Positions 1-7,761 of a stretch of DNA of 14,978 bases are shown piece after piece. This DNA comes from JBEAOO01 sp041164825 (GTDB lineage Bacteria; Pseudomonadota; Gammaproteobacteria; Burkholderiales; Burkholderiaceae_C), in contig JBEAOO010000076.1 of the NCBI GenBank assembly GCA_041164825.1, forward strand, positions 1 to 14,978, written 5' to 3'. Below the pieces are notes generated by a model. That model ran no database searches, was not told the origin of the DNA, and saw only the letters and a list, made by a program, of their open reading frames with translations. Both the position numbers and the translations under genes were made by a program. How positions within the stretch are numbered: the stretch's first letter is position 1; every line of letters starts with the position of its first letter.

Positions 1-1783
<1,783 letters not shown>

Positions 1784-1987
1784 GGCGTCGCTTCTGCTGT
1801 CTACGGGTGAATCGGTGAGTGTCGGTCAGCGGCTGAGAGTTTTCCACGCGTGCCCGAGCAACGCGTCATCGGGGGTCCGATCGAGGCGCAAAGCACAGCC
1901 ATGGCTGGAGCCATGGCGAGCATTTGCAACGGCGAGCGGGCGTCCGATGGCGTGGTGAGCGGGCATGTGTGGAGGACTCTCAGTCGC
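1784..1987 (-). promoter_or_regulatory. alaS upstream region with an 18-bp palindrome
   Basis: This 204-base gap lies between the toxin stop codon and the alaS start and presumably carries the alaS promoter. I could not pick a convincing -35/-10 pair. The clearest structure is the inverted repeat CCATGGCTGGAGCCATGG at 1899-1916 (8-bp arms, 2-base centre), about 116 bases upstream of the alaS ATG. E. coli AlaRS is known to bind a palindrome near its own promoter, but that site lies next to the transcription start, and I cannot show the same here. No coding sequence is supported in the gap. Confidence 0.35.
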
Positions 1988-2500
1988 CTAGACCTGAAAG
2001 GTCGGGTAGAGGCGGATGCCCGCGCGCTGTGCAGCGGCGGCCATCTCGGTGTCATAGGTGGCCAGGGCCGCGCGACGGCGGTGAGCCAGTTCGAGGTAGA
2101 GGCTGTCGTAGGCGCTGAGGCCGTGGGCGCGTGCCAGTTCGAGGTTGAGGCTCACGTCCACGGGCTGCACATCGACCTCGGGCTCCAGCGCAAGAATAGC
2201 CGCCAGCGCCTGGCCCACGCGCTCGGCTGTGGCCGCGCCGCGGCGCTCGGCCTGCACCAGCGCATTGGCCACCTCGGCGTGCCACAGCGTGGGCACGAGC
2301 AATTCGCATTCATCGAGCATCTGCAGCCCGCGCGGGTGTGGCCGGGCCGACTGCGTGTGCAGCACATAGCGCAGCACGAACGAGGCATCGACCACCACCA
2401 AGCGCGGTGGCCGCGCCACAAACTGCGCGGCGCCCTCTTTGGCGCTGACGACCGTTGTGGCCTTGCCCGTGTGGGCAGAAGCGGCGCGTGATGGCTTCAA
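1988..2500 (-). CDS. VapC-like PIN-domain toxin (putative ribonuclease)
   Basis: PIN-domain protein, 170 residues from the TTG at 2500. Family knowledge: VapC toxins are Mg-dependent RNases that cut tRNA or rRNA and are neutralised by the co-encoded antitoxin. The acidic PIN residues are visible as D38 (LVVVDASFVLRYV), E76 (WHAEVANAL), D132 (LSAYDSLYLELA) and D150 (LATYDTEMAAAA), so the active site looks complete. The TTG start overlaps the antitoxin stop as TTGA, which implies translational coupling. This start adds about 30 residues before the PIN fold. A GTG at about residue 28 (VARPPRLVVVDAS) would give about 143 residues, nearer the usual VapC length, so the true start is uncertain. The target cannot be told from sequence. 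Confidence 0.85.
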   Translation of the reverse strand: MKPSRAASAHTGKATTVVSAKEGAAQFVARPPRLVVVDASFVLRYVLHTQSARPHPRGLQMLDECELLVPTLWHAEVANALVQAERRGAATAERVGQALAAILALEPEVDVQPVDVSLNLELARAHGLSAYDSLYLELAHRRRAALATYDTEMAAAAQRAGIRLYPTFQV

Positions 2501-2745
2501 GCGCGCCCCGCCGAGATCAAATCGGCCAACGATGCACCATCCACCGCGATGGGCTCAAAGGCCTGCAAGGCGCGCAACGCGGCTCGCCGACTGGCGGCCT
2601 GCGCACCGGGTGCGGCGTCTTGCATGGGCACGATGCGCGCCACCGGGCGGTTGTGGCGGGTGATGATCACCTCCTCGCCCCGCTCCGCGCGCGCCACCAG
2701 CTCAGACAAATGGGTTTTCGCTTCGAACAGACCGATGGATTCCAT
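2497..2745 (-). CDS. Phd/YefM-fold antitoxin (VapB-type partner)
   Basis: 82-residue protein that opens MESIGLFEAKTHLSELVARA and continues with GEEVIITRHNRPVARIVPM. This is the typical Phd/YefM antitoxin fold: an N-terminal DNA-binding and dimerising half (about residues 1-45) followed by a flexible, Ala/Arg-rich tail (about 46-82) that would wrap and block the toxin. It precedes the PIN toxin in the usual antitoxin-first order, and its TGA is embedded in the toxin start (TTGA). A Shine-Dalgarno sequence, GGGAG, sits 5 bases before the ATG. By family analogy it should repress its own promoter, and a perfect palindrome next to a -10-like hexamer 62-83 bases upstream is the likely operator. It pairs a Phd-type antitoxin with a VapC-type toxin, so the strict name VapB (AbrB or RHH fold) may not apply. 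Confidence 0.87.
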   Translation of the reverse strand: MESIGLFEAKTHLSELVARAERGEEVIITRHNRPVARIVPMQDAAPGAQAASRRAALRALQAFEPIAVDGASLADLISAGRA

Positions 2746-2999
2746 GGCAGCTCCCGGAGGTTGACGATGTCGGGCGAGCCAACGGCGTACACGCCGGCCC
2801 GCAAATTGGTTGAATCAACCAGATTCTAGCGCGACCGTCCAGCACGACCGCCCTGCCACCGATGCCCCTGCCTGCCCCCAACAGACGTCGGCCACTCCCC
2901 TTGCGCCCGGGACGCGCCCGCGGCCGGTCCGGCAACAGCGGGGCGGGGCCTGTCACAGCCGCCCGATCCACACCGCCGATGCAGGCATCCCGCAACGCG
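2746..2999. other. Intergenic region between the regulator's 3' end and the antitoxin gene
   Basis: This 254-base stretch has no supported gene. The half near the antitoxin carries the candidate promoter/operator (2807-2828) and a further inverted repeat, CGGCGTACACGCCG, at 2783-2796 (6-bp arms), which would fall in the mRNA leader of the antitoxin. The rest (about 2840-2990) is GC-rich and featureless. I see no stem followed by a T-run on the minus strand that would serve as an intrinsic terminator for the LysR gene, so read-through into the toxin-antitoxin genes is possible. Confidence 0.5.
2807..2828 (-). promoter_or_regulatory. Candidate promoter -10 and operator of the toxin-antitoxin operon
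   Basis: On the minus strand the hexamer TAGAAT (2828-2823, five of six matches to TATAAT) is followed at once by the perfect 15-bp palindrome TGGTTGATTCAACCA (2821-2807; 7-bp arms around one base). The palindrome covers the expected transcription start, and the antitoxin ATG lies about 70 bases further on. I see no good -35 at 17 bp (GCGGTC), so the promoter would be weak or depend on other contacts. Repressor operators of antitoxins often overlap promoters in this way; assigning this palindrome to the Phd-like antitoxin is inference. Confidence 0.5.
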
Positions 3000-3938
3000 T
3001 CACTGGCGTGACAGGTCGGACGGGAAGGCATTGGTCTGGATGTCCAACCACGGCGGGTTCTGGGCATACATCTCGACGATGAGCTGCTTGATCGCTGCGA
3101 TGTACCACGAGTCGTCGTTGAGGCGATGGCTGAGCACGATGGGGGACGTCGCCTCCTCGTCGGCGATCAGCCGATAGACAAGGTCCGAGCGCAACCTTGC
3201 GGCAGCCGGCACGATGCAAAAACCCACCTCGGCGGCGACCAATCCCAACGCGGCATGCAGCTCGCGCACCTCGTGAAATTCGGCCAGCTTGACGCCCTTC
3301 TCATGCAACAGCCCGAGCACATGATCGGCAAAGCTGGGGCGCGGCTCTTTCGGGAACACGATCAATTTCGCCTGATCGAGGTCATGGAGGTTCACGGGCC
3401 CCTTCTCAGCCGCCAACGGCCAGGCGGGCGGAATGGCCAGCACCAGCTTTTCCTCGCGCAACACTTGGCGAGCCACCGAGGTGTCGTTGGTCCGAATGCG
3501 GCCAAAACCCACGTCGATCCGACCGGACTTGAGATCGCTGATCTGCTGGATCGACCCCATATCGACCAAGTGAACGTCGGTATCAGGGTAGCGCTGGCGA
3601 AACATCCGCACCAGCATGGGGAGTCCGCCATAGAGGGTGGACGGGACGTACCCGATGGAGATGGACTGCCGGCGGTTGCGACCCGCCTGCCGCGCCGTGT
3701 TCTTCATCTGTTCGACCCGGTGCAGCACCTGCAGTGACTGCTCGTAGAACAAGCGACCGGCATCCGTCAGGCGCACCGGGCGGCTGTTGCGAAGAATCAG
3801 CTGGACGCCCAGCTCCTCTTCCAGTAACGCGATTTGCCGGCTGAGCGGCGGCTGCGCGATGTGCATCTGCTCCGCAGCACGCGTGAAATTCTTGGTCGTG
3901 GCCACCGCCACGAAGTACCGGAGTTGACGCATATCCAT
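3000..3938 (-). CDS. catR: LysR-type transcriptional regulator of the BenM/CatM/CatR group
   Basis: 312-residue LysR-type activator predicted to control the divergent cat-ben operon in response to cis,cis-muconate, possibly also benzoate. The N-terminus MDMRQLRYFVAVATTKNFTR with AEQMHIAQPPLSRQIALLEE is the winged helix-turn-helix of this family and aligns from residue 1 with MELRHLRYFVAV of Acinetobacter BenM. The effector domain has YVPSTLYGGLPML (about 97-109), MGS (127-129), GRIDVGFGR (139-147) and EVRELHAALGLVAAEVGF (about 223-240). By a remembered alignment, S100 and S129 occupy the muconate-contact positions Ser99 and Thr128 of BenM; R147, R161 and Y291 match Arg146, Arg160 and Tyr293. 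The ATG at 3938 is preferred over an upstream in-frame ATG at 4007, because the latter would add 23 residues and overlap the operator side of the gap. The ribosome binding site is weak. benM is an equally fair symbol. Confidence 0.92.
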   Translation of the reverse strand: MDMRQLRYFVAVATTKNFTRAAEQMHIAQPPLSRQIALLEEELGVQLILRNSRPVRLTDAGRLFYEQSLQVLHRVEQMKNTARQAGRNRRQSISIGYVPSTLYGGLPMLVRMFRQRYPDTDVHLVDMGSIQQISDLKSGRIDVGFGRIRTNDTSVARQVLREEKLVLAIPPAWPLAAEKGPVNLHDLDQAKLIVFPKEPRPSFADHVLGLLHEKGVKLAEFHEVRELHAALGLVAAEVGFCIVPAAARLRSDLVYRLIADEEATSPIVLSHRLNDDSWYIAAIKQLIVEMYAQNPPWLDIQTNAFPSDLSRQ

Positions 3939-3979
3939 AGGTGGAAACCATAGCAATTGAAGTGCAACGCAAGCTAAGT

Positions 3980-3994
3980 CATTGAATTTCAATG
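3980..3994. promoter_or_regulatory. Second perfect palindrome in the catR/catB gap
   Basis: CATTGAATTTCAATG has 7-bp arms around a single T. Its centre (3987) is 30 bp, close to three helical turns, from the centre of the ATAC-N7-GTAT site (4017) and nearer catR. It does not contain ATAC-N7-GTAT. It could be a second regulator contact, part of the catR promoter/autoregulatory site, or a binding site for another protein. It is symmetric in sequence; its function is inferred only from position. Confidence 0.45.
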
Positions 3995-4008
3995 GCCTTT
4001 TGATCAAT

Positions 4009-4025
4009 GATACCTAATAGGTATC
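4009..4025. promoter_or_regulatory. LysR operator of the BenM/CatM type (ATAC-N7-GTAT)
   Basis: GATACCTAATAGGTATC is a perfect palindrome with 8-bp arms around one A. It contains ATAC-N7-GTAT at 4010-4024, the high-affinity recognition site described for Acinetobacter BenM and CatM, and it also satisfies the general LysR T-N11-A rule. It lies 57 bases before the catB ATG and 71 bases before the catR ATG, where a recognition site for a divergent LysR promoter is expected. I found no clear weaker partner sites (ATTC-N7-GTAT type) beside it. Confidence 0.85.
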
Positions 4026-4081
4026 GAACCAGACTTATTTGGTGTTGGCTGCCGAACGCCAGCAATCGTTCAATAGCGGCC

Positions 4082-5269
4082 ATGCAACACCACGCCGCTC
4101 CACAAACCGCCGCCGGCCCCGTCGTCATCGAACGTATCGAGACGGTGCTGGTCGATCTGCCGACGATCCGTCCGCACAAACTCTCGATGGCCGTCATGGA
4201 CGGCCAGACGCTGATGCTGGTGCGCATCCGCTGCTCGGATGGCACGCAGGGCTGGGGTGAGGGCACGACCATCGGTGGCCTGGCCTACGGCGCGGAATCG
4301 CCAGAGGGCATGAAGCTGGCCATCGACACCTACTTCGCGCCCCAACTGATCGGCGCAGACGCCAATCGTGTGCCCGCGCTGATGGCCCGCCTGAACACCG
4401 CCATCCGCGACAACCGCTTCGCCAAGTGCGCCGTCGAGACCGCCTTGTTCGACGCGCTGGGGCATCGCACCGGCCTGCCTGTGTCAGAAGTGCTCGGCGG
4501 GCGGCTGCGAGACCGGCTGCCGGTGGCATGGACCCTGGCCTCCGGCGATACCGGCCGCGACATCGACGAGGCGCAGCGCATGCTGGCGCTGCGCCGGCAC
4601 CAGATCTTCAAACTCAAGATCGGCCGCCGATCGGTGCGTGACGATGTGGCGCACGTCGCGGCGATCAAGAAAGCGCTGGGCGATGCGGCCTGCGTGCGGG
4701 TCGACGTGAACATGGCCTGGAGCGAGCTGCAAGCCCAGCACGGGCTGGCAGGCCTGGTGGATGCTGGCTGTGAGCTGGTCGAACAGCCAGTGGCCAGCAT
4801 CGAAGCCCTGGCACGGCTCACAGGCAAATACCCCATCGCGGTGATGGCCGATGAATCGCTGGTCGGCCCTGAGAGCGCCTTCGCACTGGCCCGTGTGGCC
4901 GGCGCCAACGTGTTCGCCATCAAGATTGAGCAGTCAGGGGGCCTGCAGGCCGCCCAACGGGTGGCCGCCATTGCCGATGCGGCGCACATCGAGTTGTACG
5001 GCGGCACGATGCTGGAAGGCGCGATCGGCACGATCGCCTCGGCCCATGTGTTCTCCACCTTCCGCGAACTGCGCTGGGGCACCGAGCTGTTCGGCCCGCT
5101 GTTGCTGACGCAAGACATCTTGGCCCAGCCGCTCGAGTACAGCGACTTCCACCTCACCGTGCCCGCCCTGCCTGGGCTGGGCATCTCGCTGGACGAAGAC
5201 CGTGTCCAGCATTTCCGCCGCGACCGCCCGCGCATCGCCGTCGGCCCCGCCGTCACTGCGCTGACTTGA
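4082..5269 (+). CDS. catB: Muconate cycloisomerase (muconate lactonizing enzyme I)
   Basis: Converts cis,cis-muconate to (+)-muconolactone in the catechol branch of the 3-oxoadipate pathway; cytoplasmic, enolase superfamily, Mn/Mg-dependent. The 395-residue protein has the capping-domain opening IERIETVLVDLPTIRPHKLS (about residues 17-36). The barrel catalytic set is all present: the Lys pair K177/K179 (FKLKIG), metal ligands D208 (VRVDVNMAW), E234 (LVEQP) and D257 (MADES), the second base K281 (FAIKIEQSGG), and E335 (WGTELFGP). The ATG at 4082 is the only ATG close to the family start; it leaves about 15 extra residues at the N-terminus, with a poor ribosome binding site. An in-frame ATG at 4007 would overlap the operator and is unlikely. 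It is the first gene of the operon and diverges from catR. A chloromuconate cycloisomerase is the alternative, but a CatA/Ben neighbourhood argues for CatB. Confidence 0.95.
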   Translation: MQHHAAPQTAAGPVVIERIETVLVDLPTIRPHKLSMAVMDGQTLMLVRIRCSDGTQGWGEGTTIGGLAYGAESPEGMKLAIDTYFAPQLIGADANRVPALMARLNTAIRDNRFAKCAVETALFDALGHRTGLPVSEVLGGRLRDRLPVAWTLASGDTGRDIDEAQRMLALRRHQIFKLKIGRRSVRDDVAHVAAIKKALGDAACVRVDVNMAWSELQAQHGLAGLVDAGCELVEQPVASIEALARLTGKYPIAVMADESLVGPESAFALARVAGANVFAIKIEQSGGLQAAQRVAAIADAAHIELYGGTMLEGAIGTIASAHVFSTFRELRWGTELFGPLLLTQDILAQPLEYSDFHLTVPALPGLGISLDEDRVQHFRRDRPRIAVGPAVTALT

Positions 5270-5337
5270 ACGGGAACATGCGCCCCAGAGCGCATCCCGC
5301 ATCACCTCTTTCTCACCACCCACAAACGGAGACACCC

Positions 5338-6273
5338 ATGAGCGTTCACATCTTCAAAGACCAAGAGGTCCAAGACTTCCTTCGCCTGGCCACCGGGCTG
5401 GACCAGCCTGGCGGCAGCCCCCGGACCAAGAAGGTCGTCCATCGAATCCTGTCCGACCTGTTCAAGGCCATTGAAGATCTGGACATCAGTTCGGACGAAT
5501 ATTGGGCGGGCGTGGCCTACCTGAACCAGCTCGGCGCGCGCAGCGAAGCCGGGCTGCTGTCGCCGGGCCTGGGCCTGGACCGGTACTTCGACATGCGCAT
5601 GGATGCCAAAGACGTGGCCCTGGGCATCGAGAACGGCACGCCCCGCACCATTGAGGGCCCGCTCTATGTGGCGGGCGCGCCGGTGGCGCATGGCTTCGTC
5701 CGACTGGACGACGGCAGCGACAAGAACGGCCACACCCTGATCATGCACGGCACCGTCTATGGCGCCGATGGCAAGCCGGTGCCCAACGCCACCGTCGAGG
5801 TCTGGCACGCCAACACCAAGGGCTTCTACTCGCACTTCGACCCCACCGGCGAGCAGCGTCCCTTCAACATGCGCCGCACCATCGTCACCGACGCGCAGGG
5901 TCGCTACAAGTTTCAAAGCATCGTGCCCGTGGGCTACGGCTGCCCGCCCGATGGCCCCACGCAAGCGCTGCTCAATCAACTGGGCCGCCACGGCAACCGC
6001 CCCGCGCACATCCACCTCTTCGTGACGGCTGACGGACACCGCAAGCTCACCACGCAGATCAACATCGACGGCGACCCGCTGGTGTTCGACGACTTCGCCT
6101 ACGCCACCCGCGAGGGCCTGGTGCCGCCGCTGGTCGAGCGCACCGACGCGGCCAGCATCCAGGCCAACGGCTTGAACGGCCCCTTTGCCGAAATCGTCTT
6201 CGACATCCGGCTCAGCGCCCTGGTGCAGGGCGTGGACAACCAGATCGTCGATCGCCCCCGCTTGGCCGCCTGA
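5338..6273 (+). CDS. catA: Catechol 1,2-dioxygenase (intradiol)
   Basis: Non-haem Fe(III) intradiol dioxygenase that cleaves catechol to cis,cis-muconate; cytoplasmic homodimer. The 311-residue protein starts MSVHIFKDQEVQDFLRLATG, has the N-terminal helical linker domain (about 1-105), then the beta-sandwich catalytic domain beginning near GPLYVAGAPVAHGF. The four iron ligands are visible and fall at the same numbers as in the Acinetobacter enzyme: Y164 (KGFYSHFDPT), Y200 (VPVGYGCP), H224 and H226 (RPAHIHLF). Its length, near 310 rather than about 255 residues, favours catechol rather than chlorocatechol dioxygenase. The start is fixed by GGAG six bases before the ATG. It follows catB by 68 bases, with no catC between them, unlike the catBCA order of Pseudomonas. 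A GC stem-loop (6275-6289) begins just after its stop. Confidence 0.97.
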   Translation: MSVHIFKDQEVQDFLRLATGLDQPGGSPRTKKVVHRILSDLFKAIEDLDISSDEYWAGVAYLNQLGARSEAGLLSPGLGLDRYFDMRMDAKDVALGIENGTPRTIEGPLYVAGAPVAHGFVRLDDGSDKNGHTLIMHGTVYGADGKPVPNATVEVWHANTKGFYSHFDPTGEQRPFNMRRTIVTDAQGRYKFQSIVPVGYGCPPDGPTQALLNQLGRHGNRPAHIHLFVTADGHRKLTTQINIDGDPLVFDDFAYATREGLVPPLVERTDAASIQANGLNGPFAEIVFDIRLSALVQGVDNQIVDRPRLAA

Positions 6274-6274
6274 G

Positions 6275-6289
6275 CGCGGCTGCGCCGCG
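6275..6289 (+). repeat. Small GC stem-loop just after catA
   Basis: CGCGGC-TGC-GCCGCG forms a 6-bp all-GC stem with a 3-base loop, starting one base after the catA stop codon. There is no T-run, so it is not a standard intrinsic terminator. It could stabilise the catA 3' end or cause pausing, or be chance in GC-rich DNA. Confidence 0.4.
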
Positions 6290-6318
6290 GGCCACACCGC
6301 GGCAGCGTTCGCTCGTAC

Positions 6319-6374
6319 GTCATCCCCCTGATGCCTGCTGGCATCAAACCGCGGCGCATGTCGTGGGGAATGAC
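6319..6374. repeat. Nested inverted repeat in the catA-benA gap
   Basis: The 123-base catA-benA gap is the longest inside the plus-strand operon. It contains a perfect inverted repeat, TGATGCC-TGCT-GGCATCA (6329-6346, 7-bp arms, 4-base loop). This is enclosed, off-centre, by imperfect outer arms GTCATCCCC (6319-6327) and GGGGAATGAC (6365-6374), which differ by one base. In RNA this would fold as a long hairpin ending 22 bases before the benA ATG. No ATAC-N7-GTAT site is present, so it does not look like a second BenM operator. Possible roles are mRNA processing or differential cat/ben expression, or a dispersed intergenic repeat. Confidence 0.45.
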
Positions 6375-6396
6375 CTCACCCGAAAGATTCCTCACC

Positions 6397-7761
6397 ATGA
6401 ACACGACCGCAACCCCTGACACGTATGCCGACGTCGAGAAGCTGCTGGACAGCGCCTTGCAGGACGACAAGGAAGGCGGAGTCTTTCGCTGCCGCCGCGA
6501 CATCTTCACCGACCCCGCACTGTTCGAACTGGAGATGACGCACATCTTCGAAAGCAACTGGGTCTACCTGGCGCACGAGAGCCAGATCTCCGAGACCAAC
6601 GACTACTTCACCACCACCATCGGCCGCCAGCCCATCGTCATCACGCGCGGCAAGGACGGCAAACTGAATGCCGTGATCAACGCCTGCGCGCACCGCGGCG
6701 CGATGCTGTGCCGCAAGAAGCACGGCAACAAGGGCAGCTTCACCTGCCCCTTCCACGGCTGGACCTTCAACAACGCCGGCAAGCTGCTCAAGGTCAAGGA
6801 TGAGAAGACCACCGAGTACCCGGTGCAGTTCAACACCAACGGCTCGCATGACCTGAAAAAGGTGGCGCGCTTCGAGAGCTACAAGGGCTTTCTGTTCGGC
6901 AGTCTGAACGCCGACGTGCCCTCGCTGGACGAGCACTTGGGCGAGACCAAGGTGATCATCGATCAGATCGTTGACCAGGCGCCCGACGGGCTGGAAGTGC
7001 TGCGCGGCAATTCCACCTATACCTACGACGGCAACTGGAAGCTGCAGATGGAGAACGGCAGCGACGGCTATCACGTCAGCTCCGTGCACTGGAACTACGC
7101 GGCCACCATGGGGCGCCGCGCGGAAGGCGGCACCAAGGCCGTGGATGCCAATGGTTGGAGCAAGAGCGTCGGCGGCGTCTATGGGTTTGAGAACGGGCAC
7201 ATCTTGTTGTGGACCCAGACCATGAACCCGGAGGTGCGCCCGGTCTACAACCGCCGCGAAGAACTCAAGGCGCGCTTGGGCGAGAGCAAGGCGGGGTTCA
7301 TCGTGAGCCAGACGCGCAACCTGTGCCTCTACCCCAACGTGTACCTGATGGACCAGTTCTCCACGCAGATCCGCGTGACTCGCCCCATCAGCGTGGACAA
7401 GACCGAGATCACCATCTACTGCTTTGCCCCCAAGGGCGAGAGCGCAGAAGACCGCGCGCTGCGCATCCGCCAGTACGAGGACTTCTTCAACGTGTCCGGC
7501 ATGGGCACGGCCGATGACCTGGAGGAGTTCCGTTCGTGCCAAACCGGTTATGCGGGCAAGGCCGCACCGTGGAACGACCTCAGCCGCGGCGCGCCCTTGT
7601 GGGTGGAGGGGCCTGACGAGAACGCCACCAAGATGGGCATGAAGCCGCTGATCAGCGGCGCGCGCAGCGAGGACGAGGGCCTGTTCGTCTGCCAGCACGA
7701 CCACTGGGCCAAGACCATGCGCAAGGCCGTGCAGCAGCAACGCCAAGGAGAACAGGCATGA
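6397..7761 (+). CDS. benA: Benzoate 1,2-dioxygenase, alpha (large oxygenase) subunit
   Basis: Catalytic subunit of the two-component Rieske dioxygenase that turns benzoate into 2-hydro-1,2-dihydroxybenzoate. The 454-residue protein carries the Rieske [2Fe-2S] motif C97-x-H99-x17-C117-x2-H120 (NACAHRGAMLC and TCPFHGW). The mononuclear iron site shows H226 and H231 in GYHVSSVHWNY, with the acidic third ligand expected at D373/D374 (GTADDLEEF). NGSDGYH just before the histidines supplies the Asp that links the Rieske and iron centres of neighbouring subunits. The ATG at 6397 gives the family N-terminus; an in-frame ATG at 6331 lies inside the intergenic hairpin and is not favoured. Its TGA overlaps the benB ATG. 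Toluate (XylX) and anthranilate (AntA) dioxygenases are close relatives; catA, benD and benK nearby favour benzoate. Confidence 0.95.
   Translation: MNTTATPDTYADVEKLLDSALQDDKEGGVFRCRRDIFTDPALFELEMTHIFESNWVYLAHESQISETNDYFTTTIGRQPIVITRGKDGKLNAVINACAHRGAMLCRKKHGNKGSFTCPFHGWTFNNAGKLLKVKDEKTTEYPVQFNTNGSHDLKKVARFESYKGFLFGSLNADVPSLDEHLGETKVIIDQIVDQAPDGLEVLRGNSTYTYDGNWKLQMENGSDGYHVSSVHWNYAATMGRRAEGGTKAVDANGWSKSVGGVYGFENGHILLWTQTMNPEVRPVYNRREELKARLGESKAGFIVSQTRNLCLYPNVYLMDQFSTQIRVTRPISVDKTEITIYCFAPKGESAEDRALRIRQYEDFFNVSGMGTADDLEEFRSCQTGYAGKAAPWNDLSRGAPLWVEGPDENATKMGMKPLISGARSEDEGLFVCQHDHWAKTMRKAVQQQRQGEQA

Larger units (their letters stand above)
3939..4081. promoter_or_regulatory. Divergent catR/catB promoter region
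   Basis: This 143-base gap between the two divergent starts is clearly more AT-rich than the flanking genes. It holds two perfect palindromes (3980-3994 and 4009-4025) and a TGATCA between them (4001-4006). It must drive catR leftwards and, as far as can be seen, the whole catabolic operon rightwards. Weak promoter-like pairs can be picked, for example TTGGCT at 4045 with TTCAAT at 4069, 18 bp apart. None is good enough to assert, which fits a promoter that needs an activator. Confidence 0.7.

Noticed and set aside
2810..3082. A 90-codon plus-strand open frame in the gap next to the regulator
   Set aside because: Pro/Thr/Ala-rich translation without a domain, no ribosome binding site, and it runs into the regulator's antisense strand.
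3939..4007. Extended N-terminus for the LysR regulator from the minus-strand ATG at 4007
   Set aside because: The protein from 3938 aligns from its first residue with BenM (MELRHLRYF / MDMRQLRYF), so the extra 23 residues are not expected.
4007..4081. Extended N-terminus for CatB from the ATG at 4007
   Set aside because: The extra 25 codons would be encoded by the LysR operator and the expected promoter, and relatives start close to the IERIETVLVDLPT stretch.
6275..6346. Rho-independent terminator between catA and benA
   Set aside because: Two stem-loops exist, but neither is followed by a run of T, so termination is not supported.
6274..6396. A separate BenM operator ahead of benA
   Set aside because: Scanning the gap shows no ATAC-N7-GTAT or a close variant.
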